From contig CAWBTA010000015.1 in NCBI GenBank assembly GCA_963791625.1, forward strand, positions 1,116,001 to 1,180,000: a stretch of 64,000 nucleotides of DNA, given 5' to 3'. Shown here piece after piece: positions 17,102 through 27,149 of the stretch (within the stretch, counting starts at the first letter, position 1; each line of letters begins with the position of its first letter). The DNA comes from JANMCE01 sp963791625. Its GTDB lineage: Bacteria; Actinomycetota; Acidimicrobiia; Acidimicrobiales; Ilumatobacteraceae. The notes beneath the pieces were generated by a model that did not search any database, was not told where the DNA came from, and worked only from the letters and a program-made list of their open reading frames with translations. The position numbers and the translations under genes are program-made.

Positions 17102-17233
17102 AGTCACCAAAATCCATTCCTGTCTTGACGATTTGTTAAGGAATCATCAAGAAACCCGCCCGCGAATTCTACGTTGTCCCGTGAGTTGGACGAAGGCCGT
17201 GGGGTAAAAGTCGCGTAAGAGTGTGAAAACGAT

Positions 17234-17321
17234 GGATGGCCCGCCTCGAGAAGGCGGGCCATCCGATCAATGACGTGGATCAGTCAGGTCAGGTTTCGCT
17301 GGGTGAAACCTGACGTGACTG
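17234..17321 (-). terminator. Two strong hairpins downstream of the lectin/LPXTG gene
   Basis: The nearer hairpin has 17-base arms with one mismatch (17281-17297 and 17305-17321, 7-base loop) and starts four bases after the stop codon. The farther one has perfect 13-base arms (GGATGGCCCGCCT, 17234-17246, with 17252-17264; 5-base loop). Neither has a long U-tract. They separate the surface-protein gene from the fusion regulator. Confidence 0.75.
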
Positions 17322-17324
17322 AAA

Positions 17325-20300
17325 TCAGCGGGCGGTCCTGCGGCGGCTCACGCCGAGCAAACCGAGACCAGCAACCAGCGCCGCCGCGGCTAGGCCGAGC
17401 AGCATGCCGGCGTCGCCACCCGTCACCGGCAGCCGACCACTGGCGGGGCGAGCCGGGGCAGCGGGTGCGGCCGGAGCGGCCGGAGCGGCCGGTGAAGCCG
17501 CGGCAGCCAGAACGTTGACCGAAACGGTGCGGCTGTACGAGCCGCCATGGCCGTCGCTCACCCGGTAGGTGAACGAGTCAGCACCCGAGAAACCAGCGTT
17601 TGCCGTGTAGACCACACGCACGCCGTTCACACCGATCGCCGCAGCCCGAAGGCCGGCGCGCTGCGGCGTGGCATCCTCAATGCTGACCGTGCCGTGGGCC
17701 GGCTGCGTCGTGATGTCAAGCGACAGCGTGTCGCCATCGGCGTCGGTCACGCCCTCAATAACGAGGCTGAGATCGTCATCGGCCTCACCTGTAATTTCCG
17801 GGGTTGGGTCATCATTGGCCGGGGGGGTCGGTGCGCTGTTCAATGGGCGCACGGTGACACCAACCACAGCGTCGCCCGACGTCAGGTAGTCGGAGAAGCT
17901 GAACGCAATCTCGTCCGGGCCGGTATAGCCGGCTACCGGGGTGTAGACCAGGTTCGATCCGTCGATCACCACGCCACCGTGATCAGCCTCAGCCGCAACG
18001 AGTTCGACGACATTGTCATCGGCGTCGGCGAGTGTGACAGGAATCGTTACGGACGATCCGGTCTCCACTACAGCCGCGGATGCCGAAGCGGTCGGGGCGG
18101 TGTTCGCCTCCACGGTTACGGTTGCCGACGTACGAATGAACGACGGATACATGTTGTCCGGCTGCCCGATGTCATCGAGCACCCAGAAGTGGATGGTGTC
18201 TTCACCGACGAACGACTCGTTCGGTGTGTACACCACGTTGCTTCCCTCAACCACGACGGAACCGTTGTCGGCCCAAGGAGCATCTTCGCCGTCAGCAAGC
18301 GTCACCGAGTGACCGGACGCCGGATCCGAGAGGGTGAACGGGATGGTCGAGCTCTTGCCTTCCTGAACCGTTGGCGCCGTCAGGGTAACGGTCGGTCCAA
18401 GCACCTCGACGTCGAACTGGTAGTCGACGTAGTCGGCACCGTCAGAGATGGTGAAGTACACCGTGTCCGTCCCGGCAAAAGTCCCGTCACAGGTTGGGTC
18501 ATAGATGAGCCCCGTTTCGGTCGTGTCGACGCAGGTGTCCGAATCGGTCCACCAGTCATCGACGAACACCTCATCACCATCAGGATCAGAGAAGGTAAGC
18601 GGGATCTCGACAGTGCTGCCGTGGTTGATGCTCACGGGCGCCGTAAAGGTGGCGGTGGGCGCTTCGTTGGTTACTTCGATATCGAACTGGTAGTCGACGT
18701 AGTAGTTGCCGTCAGAGATGGTGAAGTACACCGTGTCCGTCCCGGTAAAGCCGTACCAATCCCCATTACAAGTTGTGTCGTAGGTAAGTACCGTGCCGTT
18801 CAGGTTCACGCAGGCTTGTTCGGTATCCCATCCATCGACGAACACCTCATCACCATCAGTATCGGCAAGCGTCAGCGGGATATCGATGCTGGAGCCATGC
18901 TGAACGCTCGATGGCGCGATAAATGTCGCGGTCGGCTTCGCGTTGTCGAGAACGGAGATCTCAGCCGAGTAGCCCGTGGCCAGGACCTGTCCGTTACGAA
19001 AGGAAATGGCGATCGCGTCGGACCCGACATAGTCGGTCTCGGGTGTGTAGAGCAAAGACGCGCCATCAGTCGACGCGGTCACTGTGCCATGCAGGGCCGA
19101 GAGAGAGTCGATTGACCAACCCGACGCCGACTCGCCGAAGTTAAGCTGCAGAACTTCGTCCTCGGAGTTCATCGGGACCGCATCAGACGAAATGTAGACA
19201 TACGGGTACGTCAGTTGAAGTTGCTCGGTCCACCGATGGGCGGGGTCGCTCGACGAAGAGGCCGCCAAGGTCACGGCGTCACCGGAGTTGGCGGGGACCC
19301 ATTGGGTCACGGTGATGTGGCTACCGCCAGGGAGGGAGAAGCCGGTTATCGGTCCGGTCGTCTCGGCCTCGCATATCGCCGGGGCAGCCGCAACGCAGGT
19401 CCACGTGGAATCGGGCTGGGCGACACCGTTGTTCGAAATCTGAAGCCCCGCGTCCTCTATTGCGTCCTGACCCACGTTGGTCACCTCTGCGCTGACTAGA
19501 AATCCTCCGTCACCGTCCTGGTACGTGGCCGAAGGAGCAACACGCAGCACGTCGGACTGCTGGAAGAGTGACACATTGCGAATCTGATGCTGCGCAGTTA
19601 CACCACCGGTCGCTCCCGCGAAACCGAGCTTGACGGAGGAGGGAACCCCAGCCTGGCCAACGATGGTCGTGAGATCGACATGGTCGAACAACCGCACGCC
19701 GCCGACGTCAACCGTGATGACACCGTGGTCGAACACAACATGGACCTTCGCGGGCGTGCCGAAGGTCAGCACCGGAAGATAGGTCGGAGAATACGCGTTC
19801 CTGTCAGAGATGACGCCGTAACCCTGCGTTCCCGACCCTGACCCCGTCAGGAGATACCTGCCGTGGTACTCATCGAATCCGACGCTGACGTAGCCGCCGG
19901 TCGCACCAGGGTTCGTGCCGTCGGTGGCATAGCCGAGGAAACCACCGCCGGCACCCGGAGCCGGAGAGGCCTCGGCCCCGTCCAACAAGAACATCGACAA
20001 GCCATCAGCAGCCTGGTAACCGTCGTAGGTGATGTCGTAGTCGAAGTCGACCGTGAAGGCCTCCGAGGTATCAATCGGTGTATCCAGAATGGCGCTACCA
20101 ACCGGGCCGCCGGCGGTCGTGGTCAGCCGCATCATGCCGGGTGTGCCGGGTGTGCCGGTCAGCGTGGCCGGGCCCGCCACCAACCAGTTCGGGTCGTCAA
20201 GAGTCGGGCCAGTCATCGACTCGACGAAGGGAAAGGACAGAGTGGGAGTGGGGAGGGCCGATGCTGGTGATGAAACAACCAAACCGATGGCAGAGGCACT

Positions 20301-20363
20301 CGCGCCGAGCCCCACAAGGGCCCGTACCACTTTCGTGCGGAAGGAAACTGTTTGTGTAGTCAC
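17325..20363 (-). CDS. LPXTG surface protein with L-type lectin and repeated Ig/cadherin-like domains
   Basis: 1012 residues. A signal peptide (to about residue 37, ...SSPASA|LP). Residues about 40-270 resemble a bacterial L-type lectin (ADGLSMFLLDGA, GGGFLGYATDG, GYVSVGFDEYHGRY). A conserved-repeat-type domain (about 280-385) and at least six Ig/cadherin-like modules follow, with DTDGDEVFVD calcium-type loops. Two adjacent modules share DTVYFTISDG..YVDYQFD nearly unchanged, a recent duplication. The C-terminus is a sorting signal: RLPVTGG, a hydrophobic stretch and SRRRTAR. It should be covalently attached to the cell wall by a sortase and could bind glycans. No sortase gene is in the window. 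Confidence 0.85.
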   Translation of the reverse strand: MTTQTVSFRTKVVRALVGLGASASAIGLVVSSPASALPTPTLSFPFVESMTGPTLDDPNWLVAGPATLTGTPGTPGMMRLTTTAGGPVGSAILDTPIDTSEAFTVDFDYDITYDGYQAADGLSMFLLDGAEASPAPGAGGGFLGYATDGTNPGATGGYVSVGFDEYHGRYLLTGSGSGTQGYGVISDRNAYSPTYLPVLTFGTPAKVHVVFDHGVITVDVGGVRLFDHVDLTTIVGQAGVPSSVKLGFAGATGGVTAQHQIRNVSLFQQSDVLRVAPSATYQDGDGGFLVSAEVTNVGQDAIEDAGLQISNNGVAQPDSTWTCVAAAPAICEAETTGPITGFSLPGGSHITVTQWVPANSGDAVTLAASSSSDPAHRWTEQLQLTYPYVYISSDAVPMNSEDEVLQLNFGESASGWSIDSLSALHGTVTASTDGASLLYTPETDYVGSDAIAISFRNGQVLATGYSAEISVLDNAKPTATFIAPSSVQHGSSIDIPLTLADTDGDEVFVDGWDTEQACVNLNGTVLTYDTTCNGDWYGFTGTDTVYFTISDGNYYVDYQFDIEVTNEAPTATFTAPVSINHGSTVEIPLTFSDPDGDEVFVDDWWTDSDTCVDTTETGLIYDPTCDGTFAGTDTVYFTISDGADYVDYQFDVEVLGPTVTLTAPTVQEGKSSTIPFTLSDPASGHSVTLADGEDAPWADNGSVVVEGSNVVYTPNESFVGEDTIHFWVLDDIGQPDNMYPSFIRTSATVTVEANTAPTASASAAVVETGSSVTIPVTLADADDNVVELVAAEADHGGVVIDGSNLVYTPVAGYTGPDEIAFSFSDYLTSGDAVVGVTVRPLNSAPTPPANDDPTPEITGEADDDLSLVIEGVTDADGDTLSLDITTQPAHGTVSIEDATPQRAGLRAAAIGVNGVRVVYTANAGFSGADSFTYRVSDGHGGSYSRTVSVNVLAAAASPAAPAAPAAPAAPARPASGRLPVTGGDAGMLLGLAAAALVAGLGLLGVSRRRTAR

Positions 20364-20473
20364 CTTCCGTATTTCGGTTCGAGCTCACCAATTCTTAAGA
20401 TTTACTGCAGGATCAGTTCTCAAGATAATCACAGCCGGAACGGGGGAGAATCACAGGAGTCGCGGCTTGCACC

Positions 20474-21877
20474 TCAGCTTCCGCGACGTGTCCCCCACCA
20501 CTCGTCGAGGCGATGGCGGATCTCTTCATCACCGACTAAGCCCTCCTCCATACGGATTTCAAGGAGGAACGCAAGAGCCTGGCCGATCTCGCGACCAGGT
20601 GGAATATCCAGGTGATCCATCACGGCCTGGCCATCCATCTCTGGGCGGATGGAGGCCAGCTCTTCAGCTTCGTTCAGTTCCACGATGCGAGCTTCCAGCT
20701 CGTCCATACGCCCGCCGAGCATGGCCGCCTTCTTCTCGTTACGGGTGGTGCAGTCACATCGGGTCAGCACGTTCAGCTCGGTGAGCAGCGGACCGGCGTC
20801 ACGCACGTAGCGGCGTACGGCCGCATCGGTCCAGCCCATCTTGTACGTGTGAAAACGCAGATGCAGGTCGACCAACTGCGACACGGCTTCCACATCGGCC
20901 GATGAGTACTTCAGGGCCTGCATGCGGTCCTTCGTCATGCGCGCACCGACAACATCGTGATGATGAAACGTGACGCCGGTGCCCTTCTTGAATGACCGGG
21001 TCTTCGGCTTGCCGACATCGTGGAACAACGCGGCCAGGCGGGTGATGCGAAAGTCGAGCCCGGGGCGGGCCTCGGGCTGAACGTTTTCCACCACGGCAAT
21101 GGTGTGGGCAAGGACGTCTTTGTGCCGATGGATCGGATCCTGCTCCAACTTCATCTGGGGCAATTCGGGCAAGAAGTGATCGGCCAGACCGGTGCCTACA
21201 AGGAACCGCAACCCATCGCCCGGCTTGGGCAACGTGAGCAGCTTGTCGAGCTCGTCACGCATGCGTTCGGCCGACACGATCTCAAGACGCGGCGCCATTT
21301 CTCGACATGCGGCGATCAGCTCGGGCATGGGCGTGAGGTTGAACCGGGGGATGAAGCGAGCAGCCCGCAACATACGCAGCGGATCATCGGTGAAGCTGAT
21401 CTCAGGGGACAGCGGCGTGCGCAGCACTTTGCCGACCAGGTCGGAAATGCCGCCATACGGGTCGATCAGTTCGGGCTTATCACCCAGGCGCAGCGCCATG
21501 GCGTTGATCGTGAAATCACGTCGAGCGAGATCCTCTTCAATCGAGTCACCAAACGAAACGATCGGCTTGCGCGTATCGGGCTCATAGCTGTCGGCCCGGT
21601 GCGTGGTGATCTCAAAGGCCACGCCGTCCTTGCGGGCGCCGATGGTGCCGAACTTCTCACCCTGGGTCCACACATCGTCGGCCCATCCGGCCACCAGCCG
21701 CTTGATTTCATCGGGCCGAGCGGGCGTCGTGAGATCAAGGTCAACCGAGTCCACTCCCCCGACCAGCAAGTCCCGAACGGCGCCTCCGACCAGGTAGATC
21801 TCATGCCCGGCCGCCCGAAACCGATCCGAGAGCGGAGCGATCTCAGCCAGCACGGGCGCAAAACGATCAGGTGTCAC
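20474..21877 (-). CDS. cca: CCA tRNA nucleotidyltransferase / poly(A) polymerase-type with HD domain
   Basis: About 467 residues, typical of actinobacterial PcnA/CCA enzymes that add or repair the tRNA 3' CCA. The nucleotidyltransferase head has YLVGGAVRDLLVGG and DSVDLDLTT, with carboxylates for metal binding; RRDFTINAMALRLG follows; the HD domain contains LAALFHDVGKPKTR and VTFHHHDVVGARM. GTG 21877 gives the usual TPDRFAPVLAEI start; the ATG at 21928 lies across a terminator hairpin and is unlikely. Near oriC this gene also precedes the DUF6049 gene in Mycobacterium; here it lies between two surface-protein genes. Confidence 0.92.
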   Translation of the reverse strand: MTPDRFAPVLAEIAPLSDRFRAAGHEIYLVGGAVRDLLVGGVDSVDLDLTTPARPDEIKRLVAGWADDVWTQGEKFGTIGARKDGVAFEITTHRADSYEPDTRKPIVSFGDSIEEDLARRDFTINAMALRLGDKPELIDPYGGISDLVGKVLRTPLSPEISFTDDPLRMLRAARFIPRFNLTPMPELIAACREMAPRLEIVSAERMRDELDKLLTLPKPGDGLRFLVGTGLADHFLPELPQMKLEQDPIHRHKDVLAHTIAVVENVQPEARPGLDFRITRLAALFHDVGKPKTRSFKKGTGVTFHHHDVVGARMTKDRMQALKYSSADVEAVSQLVDLHLRFHTYKMGWTDAAVRRYVRDAGPLLTELNVLTRCDCTTRNEKKAAMLGGRMDELEARIVELNEAEELASIRPEMDGQAVMDHLDIPPGREIGQALAFLLEIRMEEGLVGDEEIRHRLDEWWGTRRGS

Positions 21878-21889
21878 GTAAAGGAGGTT

Positions 21890-21920
21890 ACCGGTCGGGC
21901 TCACGCCCAGCCCGACCGGT
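21890..21920 (-). terminator. Hairpin terminator downstream of the SdrD-like surface gene
   Basis: Perfect 12-base arms ACCGGTCGGGCT (21890-21901) and AGCCCGACCGGT (21909-21920) around a 7-base loop, lying between the surface-protein stop at 21968 and the cca start at 21877. It probably ends the surface-protein transcript. Confidence 0.7.
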
Positions 21921-21967
21921 TTCCTCAACCGTGATGACGCACAGACTGCGTCAAGAGTTTCCGACTT

Positions 21968-24900
21968 CTAGCGAGCGAAGAAGCCGAGCGCCCGACGACG
22001 ACGGGTGTAGGTGTCGTGGATAACCATGACGGCACCCAGCGTTGCCAACAGATCGGCGATGACCGCCGCCTTTTTCCAGGTGTCAGAACCGGTGCGAGGC
22101 AGTTTTCCGACCAACACCTTGGTAAGCACCGCAGCACTCACCTGATCGGCGTCGTTGGCGGTGAAGACATCGGGTCCGCCAGGGTTGCTGACCGTTGCGC
22201 TGTTCAGGATGCTGCCATTCGAGATCAGCACTTCGCCGCTTACCTCAAAGCTGCTCTCCGCTCCAGCTGCCAGCGGGCCGGCGTGGACGCAGGTCAACTC
22301 CTGACCGGCGAAGGCGCAGGACCATCCGTCGCCGCTGGCCTTGCCCGGCTTCACACTGATCGGAAGCAGGTCAACCACCTTGGCGCCGTCAACGGCCACG
22401 CTGCCGTTGTTGTCAACGGCAATCTTCCAGGTGATGGTGCTGCCTTTGCCGAGTTCCTTCGAAACCAGCGTCTTGGTGATGCCAAGGTCGACGACGACCG
22501 TGAAACCGAAGTCCACCGTCATGTTGGCCTGAGCATCACTGGCACCTTGACCACCGGGGCCGAGGTCAAGCTCACCTGTCGGTTCCGAGGCGCCGGGGCC
22601 GAGCGTGATGACACCCGACGTGACCGGGTTCGGACCGCCGAGCTCACCGATACCGTTGTCGTTCAGGTCCTTGTCATCGTTTGGATTTGTCTCATCGACG
22701 AATGAGCTGAGGAAGCCAACCAGGTGACCTCCATCGGCGAAGTTCACTGCTTCGACTCGCACCACGTAGTTGCCGGCGGCAAGACCGGTGAACCGGTAGA
22801 AACCGTTGGTGTCCGTCTCTTGACCGGCGATGAAATCACCGGTGCCTCCGTCGGCCGCCGCCGTGTAGAGGCGAACGACGACTGCAGCGATGCCGTACTC
22901 GCCCGAGTCGACGACGCCGTTGTCGTTCTCGTCGAACCAGACGCGGTTGCCAATGCTGTACGACGGGGCGACCAGTCCGGCGTCCACCGTCTTATCGATA
23001 AACGTCGCGGTCAAGGCGCCGTCAGCCGGCGTGGTCAACACGAGGGCCCCGCCCGCTGCGGGCAGGACGACCGTGGCCGATCCCGTAGCCGGGTCGACGT
23101 CGGAGTCGTTCGAGGCGTTCGAGTTGGGTGCCTTGGGGGCGACGAACGGCAGGCTGGAGGGTGTGTCGGTGAACGTCACCACGTAGGTGCCGGGGAGCAG
23201 ATTGTCGAAGTGATAGCTCCCGTCGGCGGCCGTGACGACCGGCGCAACGGGTGCGCCGTTGGCATCCTTTGCCGCGGCACCGTCGCTGGTCAGGGTGACT
23301 TTCACGCCCGCCACACCCGGCTCGCCGGCGTTCTGGATGCCGTCGCCGTTGGTGTCAGACCACACCACATCACCAATCGCCAGCGGCACGTAGAGGCCGG
23401 CGTCGATGGTGGCGTTGATGTAGCTACCGACGGAACCCTGCGGGACCTGGGTGGTCATGTTGAGGGCCTGCGGGTTGCTCGGGGCGTCCAGCACGAACGC
23501 TGCGGTGGTGCCATCAGCAGTGGCGTCGGAGTTGACGTCGGTGGCAACGCCAGCGGCGTTGGGCGTGGTAAGGCGGTAGCCGGCAGGCGTCGCGAACTTC
23601 AGGGTGTAGCTGCCCTTGGCCAGGTTGTCGAAGATGTAGAAGCCATCGGTGTTGGTGGCCTTCTCCCACAGCGGGGTGGTGCTACCGGACGCGAACAGCG
23701 TGACCGAAACGTTGCCAACCGGGCTCTCACCGATGTCTTGGCGACCGTTGTGATTCACATCGAGCCACACCTTGTCGCCGACGGCGAAGCGTGGTTCAAC
23801 GGGCGCCTTCAGACCGGCGTCGATCGTGCGGATGATCTTGTCCCCCACGAAGGCACCGAGCTCGGCTCGGTCGGCCGCTGTGGCGGCCGGAGCAGTGGCA
23901 TCGAGCGTGACAACACGAGTCACGCCAGTTGCCAATGCATCCGAGTTCTTGTCGTCAGCCACTCCTGCGGCGGTTGGCGTGGTGAAGGAATAGCCAGCAG
24001 GCAGGCGACAGGTGAAGGCCAGGGTGTAGTCGCCCTCCGCGAGTCCGCCGATGACGTAGTAGCCATCCGCATTGGTGAGCACCTCGGCGCCCACCTTTGT
24101 GGTGCCGATGAAGGCCTGCACGCAGACGTCCTTAAGACCCTTTTCGGTGTCGTCGAACGCACCGTTGCCGTTGGCGTCCACCCACACTCGATCGCCAACC
24201 GCGTAGGTCACCTCAGGGAGGGGCTTCACACCGATGTCGTAGGTGTTGTTCACATCTTCACGGCTGGCCTTGGCCACCGTGACACATCCGGTGCCGAGGT
24301 CGGCCTTGGAATTGTTGGTGCCGTCGCCAGCGACCTGCTGGGTGTAGGTGTGATCGACCAACGCTCCGCCAGTGGCGAAGTTTGTTGCATCAGCAACGAC
24401 TGTGTACGCCTCAAACGGTTTCACGTAGAACGAGTAGTGGCCCTGAGCGTCAGTGGTAACCGACTTCAGCGTGGCCGAGGTGCACGTGCTCTTCAGATTG
24501 AGCTTCACGCCGGCGATGCCATTCTCACCACTGGTCTGCAGGCCGTCGCCGTTGGAGTCGAGCCACACCCGGTCACCGAAGGCACGCCAGGTTGCCAGCA
24601 GTTCGAGGTCGCCGAGGCCGGAGGCCTTGGCGAAGTTACTGACGCGGTTGGCCTCTTCACCAGCGGCAATCGCCAGCGGGCCCGCATTGGTAACGTCGAA
24701 CCAGAGAGCGCCCTGAGCGCTCCAGCTGAACACGTCGCGCTGACTCGCCGCGATCTCCGAACCGGGCAGACCGGCGTGGGTGAAGGGCACGCTGACAACG
24801 GCTCCCAGTGCGCTTGAGCCGGTTTCGAACGTGCGGGGCGCAACGAGTGGCGCATCCGGCGCGGCGTTGACGTTGGCGACGTTGGGATCGACCTCGATGA

Positions 24901-26068
24901 AGCTCTTCCATCCGCCTGCGCCGTTCGGCGGTGTGATGGAAACGGCGCCACTGCCGTCGATCTGCTTGTAGGTAGCGCTGGTGGTGCCGATGTCGCCGGC
25001 GCGGTTGCGCAGGCCGAGCACCATCGATCCACTCGGATCAATGTCGATACCGGTGAGCATCGCGCCCCGGTTGCCGACAACATCACCCGAGATGTCGTCA
25101 CTCCATGGCGTGAAGCCGCCGAAGGAACCGTTGACCGGGACGGCGTGCATGACTGGCGTTGCGGCCCAGGTCTTGGTGGCCGTGTTGTAGGCCCACACGT
25201 CGGCGCCGAGCTTGGCCGGATCCTTGCTGGTCTCGGCCGAACACACCGTGCCGAGGTAGACCGTGGAACCCTTCACCTTCAGACCGAAGGGGTGTTGGTC
25301 GGCCGCGTCAGCGCAATTGTTGGGCGACTTCGCCAAGGCGACGGCCGCGGTGTTGCTCCAGGTGTCCACCTGGTAGACGAGGCCGTCAAAGAGATTGGTG
25401 ACGTAGAGGAAGTGCTCCTCGGCGTCGATCTCCAGGTCACCGAGGCTGGCCTTGCCAACCTTGGTTGTGATGTCGGTACCGGTTTCGGCGTGCAGGCCAC
25501 CGAGTTTTGTCTCAGGGCCGCCGGCGTTGGGGATGGTGACGTACGGGGTCACCGTGTTGCCGCTGCGAACGTAGATGCCACCGGGGCCGCTGTCGCCGAA
25601 ACGGGTTTGCGACTTCAGGTACGCGCCGTAGAACGAGCGAGGCGCCTTTGCGGCAGCCGACGTGGCGTCCGGGTTGCCTTCGCTGTGCGCGATGCCGTAC
25701 ACCGCGCCGATTTGTCCGACGGTGGCGTGCGCCGCGTGGCTCGGCTGCGGCGCCACCGTCTGGGGGATGGGATAGGGGCCATTCGGGTCGGGCTTTTCAT
25801 CCCCGAAGGAAACAACCGCATCAACGTTCGGTACCGGAAGGGTGTCTTCCTGGTAGCCGAACACCGTGGTCTCAAACCTCGGTCCCTCGCCGGTCTTGTC
25901 CAGGCCGCTCACAATGGAGGCCACCGACGCGGGGTCAACCCCAGCTGCGGAGGCCCGACCGGTTTGAGATCCGCCGACGAGGTTGGCACCGGACAAGCCG
26001 AATGCCACCAACGAGAGCACGCCGACCGCTGCTGCGCGCCGCCGAGGAAGATAAGTAAAGAACGCCAT
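21968..26068 (-). CDS. Large LPXTG surface adhesin with five SdrD B-type domains and a DUF11 domain
   Basis: 1366 residues. A twin-basic signal peptide (RRRAAAVGVLSLVAFGLSG). The N-terminal region of roughly 500 residues (LGDLEIDAEEHFLYVTN, GIDIDPSGSMVLGLRNR) looks like a beta-propeller domain. Five SdrD B-like modules then begin GDRVWLDSNGDGLQ, GDRVWVDANGNGAFDD, GDKVWLDVNHNGRQD, GDVVWSDTNGDGIQN and GNRVWFDENDNGVVD, with DxNxDG calcium loops. A DUF11 domain (VDLGITKTLVSKELGKG) precedes the sorting signal KLPRTGS, membrane helix and TRRRRALG tail. Predicted to be sortase-anchored to the cell wall as an adhesin or structural stalk. Confidence 0.88.
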   Translation of the reverse strand: MAFFTYLPRRRAAAVGVLSLVAFGLSGANLVGGSQTGRASAAGVDPASVASIVSGLDKTGEGPRFETTVFGYQEDTLPVPNVDAVVSFGDEKPDPNGPYPIPQTVAPQPSHAAHATVGQIGAVYGIAHSEGNPDATSAAAKAPRSFYGAYLKSQTRFGDSGPGGIYVRSGNTVTPYVTIPNAGGPETKLGGLHAETGTDITTKVGKASLGDLEIDAEEHFLYVTNLFDGLVYQVDTWSNTAAVALAKSPNNCADAADQHPFGLKVKGSTVYLGTVCSAETSKDPAKLGADVWAYNTATKTWAATPVMHAVPVNGSFGGFTPWSDDISGDVVGNRGAMLTGIDIDPSGSMVLGLRNRAGDIGTTSATYKQIDGSGAVSITPPNGAGGWKSFIEVDPNVANVNAAPDAPLVAPRTFETGSSALGAVVSVPFTHAGLPGSEIAASQRDVFSWSAQGALWFDVTNAGPLAIAAGEEANRVSNFAKASGLGDLELLATWRAFGDRVWLDSNGDGLQTSGENGIAGVKLNLKSTCTSATLKSVTTDAQGHYSFYVKPFEAYTVVADATNFATGGALVDHTYTQQVAGDGTNNSKADLGTGCVTVAKASREDVNNTYDIGVKPLPEVTYAVGDRVWVDANGNGAFDDTEKGLKDVCVQAFIGTTKVGAEVLTNADGYYVIGGLAEGDYTLAFTCRLPAGYSFTTPTAAGVADDKNSDALATGVTRVVTLDATAPAATAADRAELGAFVGDKIIRTIDAGLKAPVEPRFAVGDKVWLDVNHNGRQDIGESPVGNVSVTLFASGSTTPLWEKATNTDGFYIFDNLAKGSYTLKFATPAGYRLTTPNAAGVATDVNSDATADGTTAAFVLDAPSNPQALNMTTQVPQGSVGSYINATIDAGLYVPLAIGDVVWSDTNGDGIQNAGEPGVAGVKVTLTSDGAAAKDANGAPVAPVVTAADGSYHFDNLLPGTYVVTFTDTPSSLPFVAPKAPNSNASNDSDVDPATGSATVVLPAAGGALVLTTPADGALTATFIDKTVDAGLVAPSYSIGNRVWFDENDNGVVDSGEYGIAAVVVRLYTAAADGGTGDFIAGQETDTNGFYRFTGLAAGNYVVRVEAVNFADGGHLVGFLSSFVDETNPNDDKDLNDNGIGELGGPNPVTSGVITLGPGASEPTGELDLGPGGQGASDAQANMTVDFGFTVVVDLGITKTLVSKELGKGSTITWKIAVDNNGSVAVDGAKVVDLLPISVKPGKASGDGWSCAFAGQELTCVHAGPLAAGAESSFEVSGEVLISNGSILNSATVSNPGGPDVFTANDADQVSAAVLTKVLVGKLPRTGSDTWKKAAVIADLLATLGAVMVIHDTYTRRRRALGFFAR

Positions 26069-26258
26069 AACAACTCCGCCTTCGTTCGAGAAGTGAAACT
26101 GTTATCGCTCGCAACCGCGCACCGTGACAATGGCTAGAGCGGCATCTTGAGCTTCGCTAGCAGAACATCGAACAAACCAGACACGCAATCGTTACGGACC
26201 AGAGTCAAACATCACGAAATCATCTGGTTTCACCCCTTGCCCGATGTGGTCGAGCGGG

Positions 26259-27080
26259 TCAGGGTTTGGTCGTCACCACAACGGGCGGTTTGGCGGCCGG
26301 TGGAATGGTGTTTCCGGTCAAGGATTTCATCACATCGGGAATCTCGGAGGCGAAAACAACTTCGCTGGCTTTGGGCCCGGGAATGCTGATGGGTTTGTGT
26401 TCGAGGAAGTCGATCACCGTGACACCCGGAGCAATGGCCAGGGTGGCTTCAAAGCGCATAAGCACGCCGTCGTCGTGGCCCACCCAGTAGGTGGTCTTGT
26501 TGCCAAACCGGTAGACGTCGACGGGCGTGTTGCGCAGGGTGTCGGTGCGCAGAAACGCACTGTCACCCTGGGCCGTTCCCTGCTGGATGAGCGCCGGGTT
26601 CTCGCGCTGCTGCGACGCGGTGCCGAGCAGCAGATTGAGCACGACATCCTGCGGAGAGGAGGTGGTGAGGGGTCGGGATACAAAGTTCACGCCGGGCCGA
26701 CCTTTCGCGGCCACGGCCTCTGTGAGGCCCGGGATCTGCTCGAGGACCTCCTGCTTCGTCCACAGCAGTTCACTCTCGACCGGATCCTTACCAGGGGATG
26801 TGATGCGCAGCGTCGACTGGGCGGTGCCCTTGGTGTAGTCGATCGAACCGTTCAGCGAGTAGGTCGTCTGGGCGCTGTAGGGAACGGTCACGGTGAACAC
26901 CGCACCGCCCTCGTCAAAGTTCTTGGTGAGCACCGACGCCAGCACCTCAGCCTGAGCGAGTGTGAGCGGCTTGCCAACCGGGCCAGACGATGCGTCCTTG
27001 GGCGTGGAGGAACCGCAGCTCACGACACTGAGCAGCACGAGGACGCAGCCGACAACGGCGCGGAATCGGATCGGTTTCAC
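26259..27080 (-). CDS. Putative lipoprotein, LppX/LprG-like
   Basis: 273 residues. The signal peptide ends in a lipobox (VLLSVVSC|GSS). The mature part has the look of actinobacterial LppX/LprAFG lipoproteins: antiparallel strands (AVFTVTVPYSAQTTYSLNGS, STLRITSPG, FRTDTLRNTPVDVYRFGNK-like segments). Those family members bind lipids in the cell envelope, but the match here is by pattern only. It diverges from the GNAT gene across a 69-base promoter region; its ATG follows GGGG. The 190 bases to the surface-protein start hold no gene I can support. Confidence 0.6.
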   Translation of the reverse strand: MKPIRFRAVVGCVLVLLSVVSCGSSTPKDASSGPVGKPLTLAQAEVLASVLTKNFDEGGAVFTVTVPYSAQTTYSLNGSIDYTKGTAQSTLRITSPGKDPVESELLWTKQEVLEQIPGLTEAVAAKGRPGVNFVSRPLTTSSPQDVVLNLLLGTASQQRENPALIQQGTAQGDSAFLRTDTLRNTPVDVYRFGNKTTYWVGHDDGVLMRFEATLAIAPGVTVIDFLEHKPISIPGPKASEVVFASEIPDVMKSLTGNTIPPAAKPPVVVTTKP

Positions 27081-27149
27081 CCCCTTGTTCTATGCGCGAA
27101 CGGGTGGTGGTGGTCGGATCGGGCGTAGCGCCACTACCGTTCACCTCCA

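Noticed and set aside
17547..19115. 522-codon plus-strand frame inside the lectin/LPXTG gene
   Set aside because: Antisense shadow rich in Arg/Val/Asp with no recognisable fold.
22724..24817. 697-codon plus-strand frame inside the SdrD-like surface gene
   Set aside because: High-GC antisense shadow; no domain features, and the minus-strand frame has five calcium-loop modules and a sorting signal.
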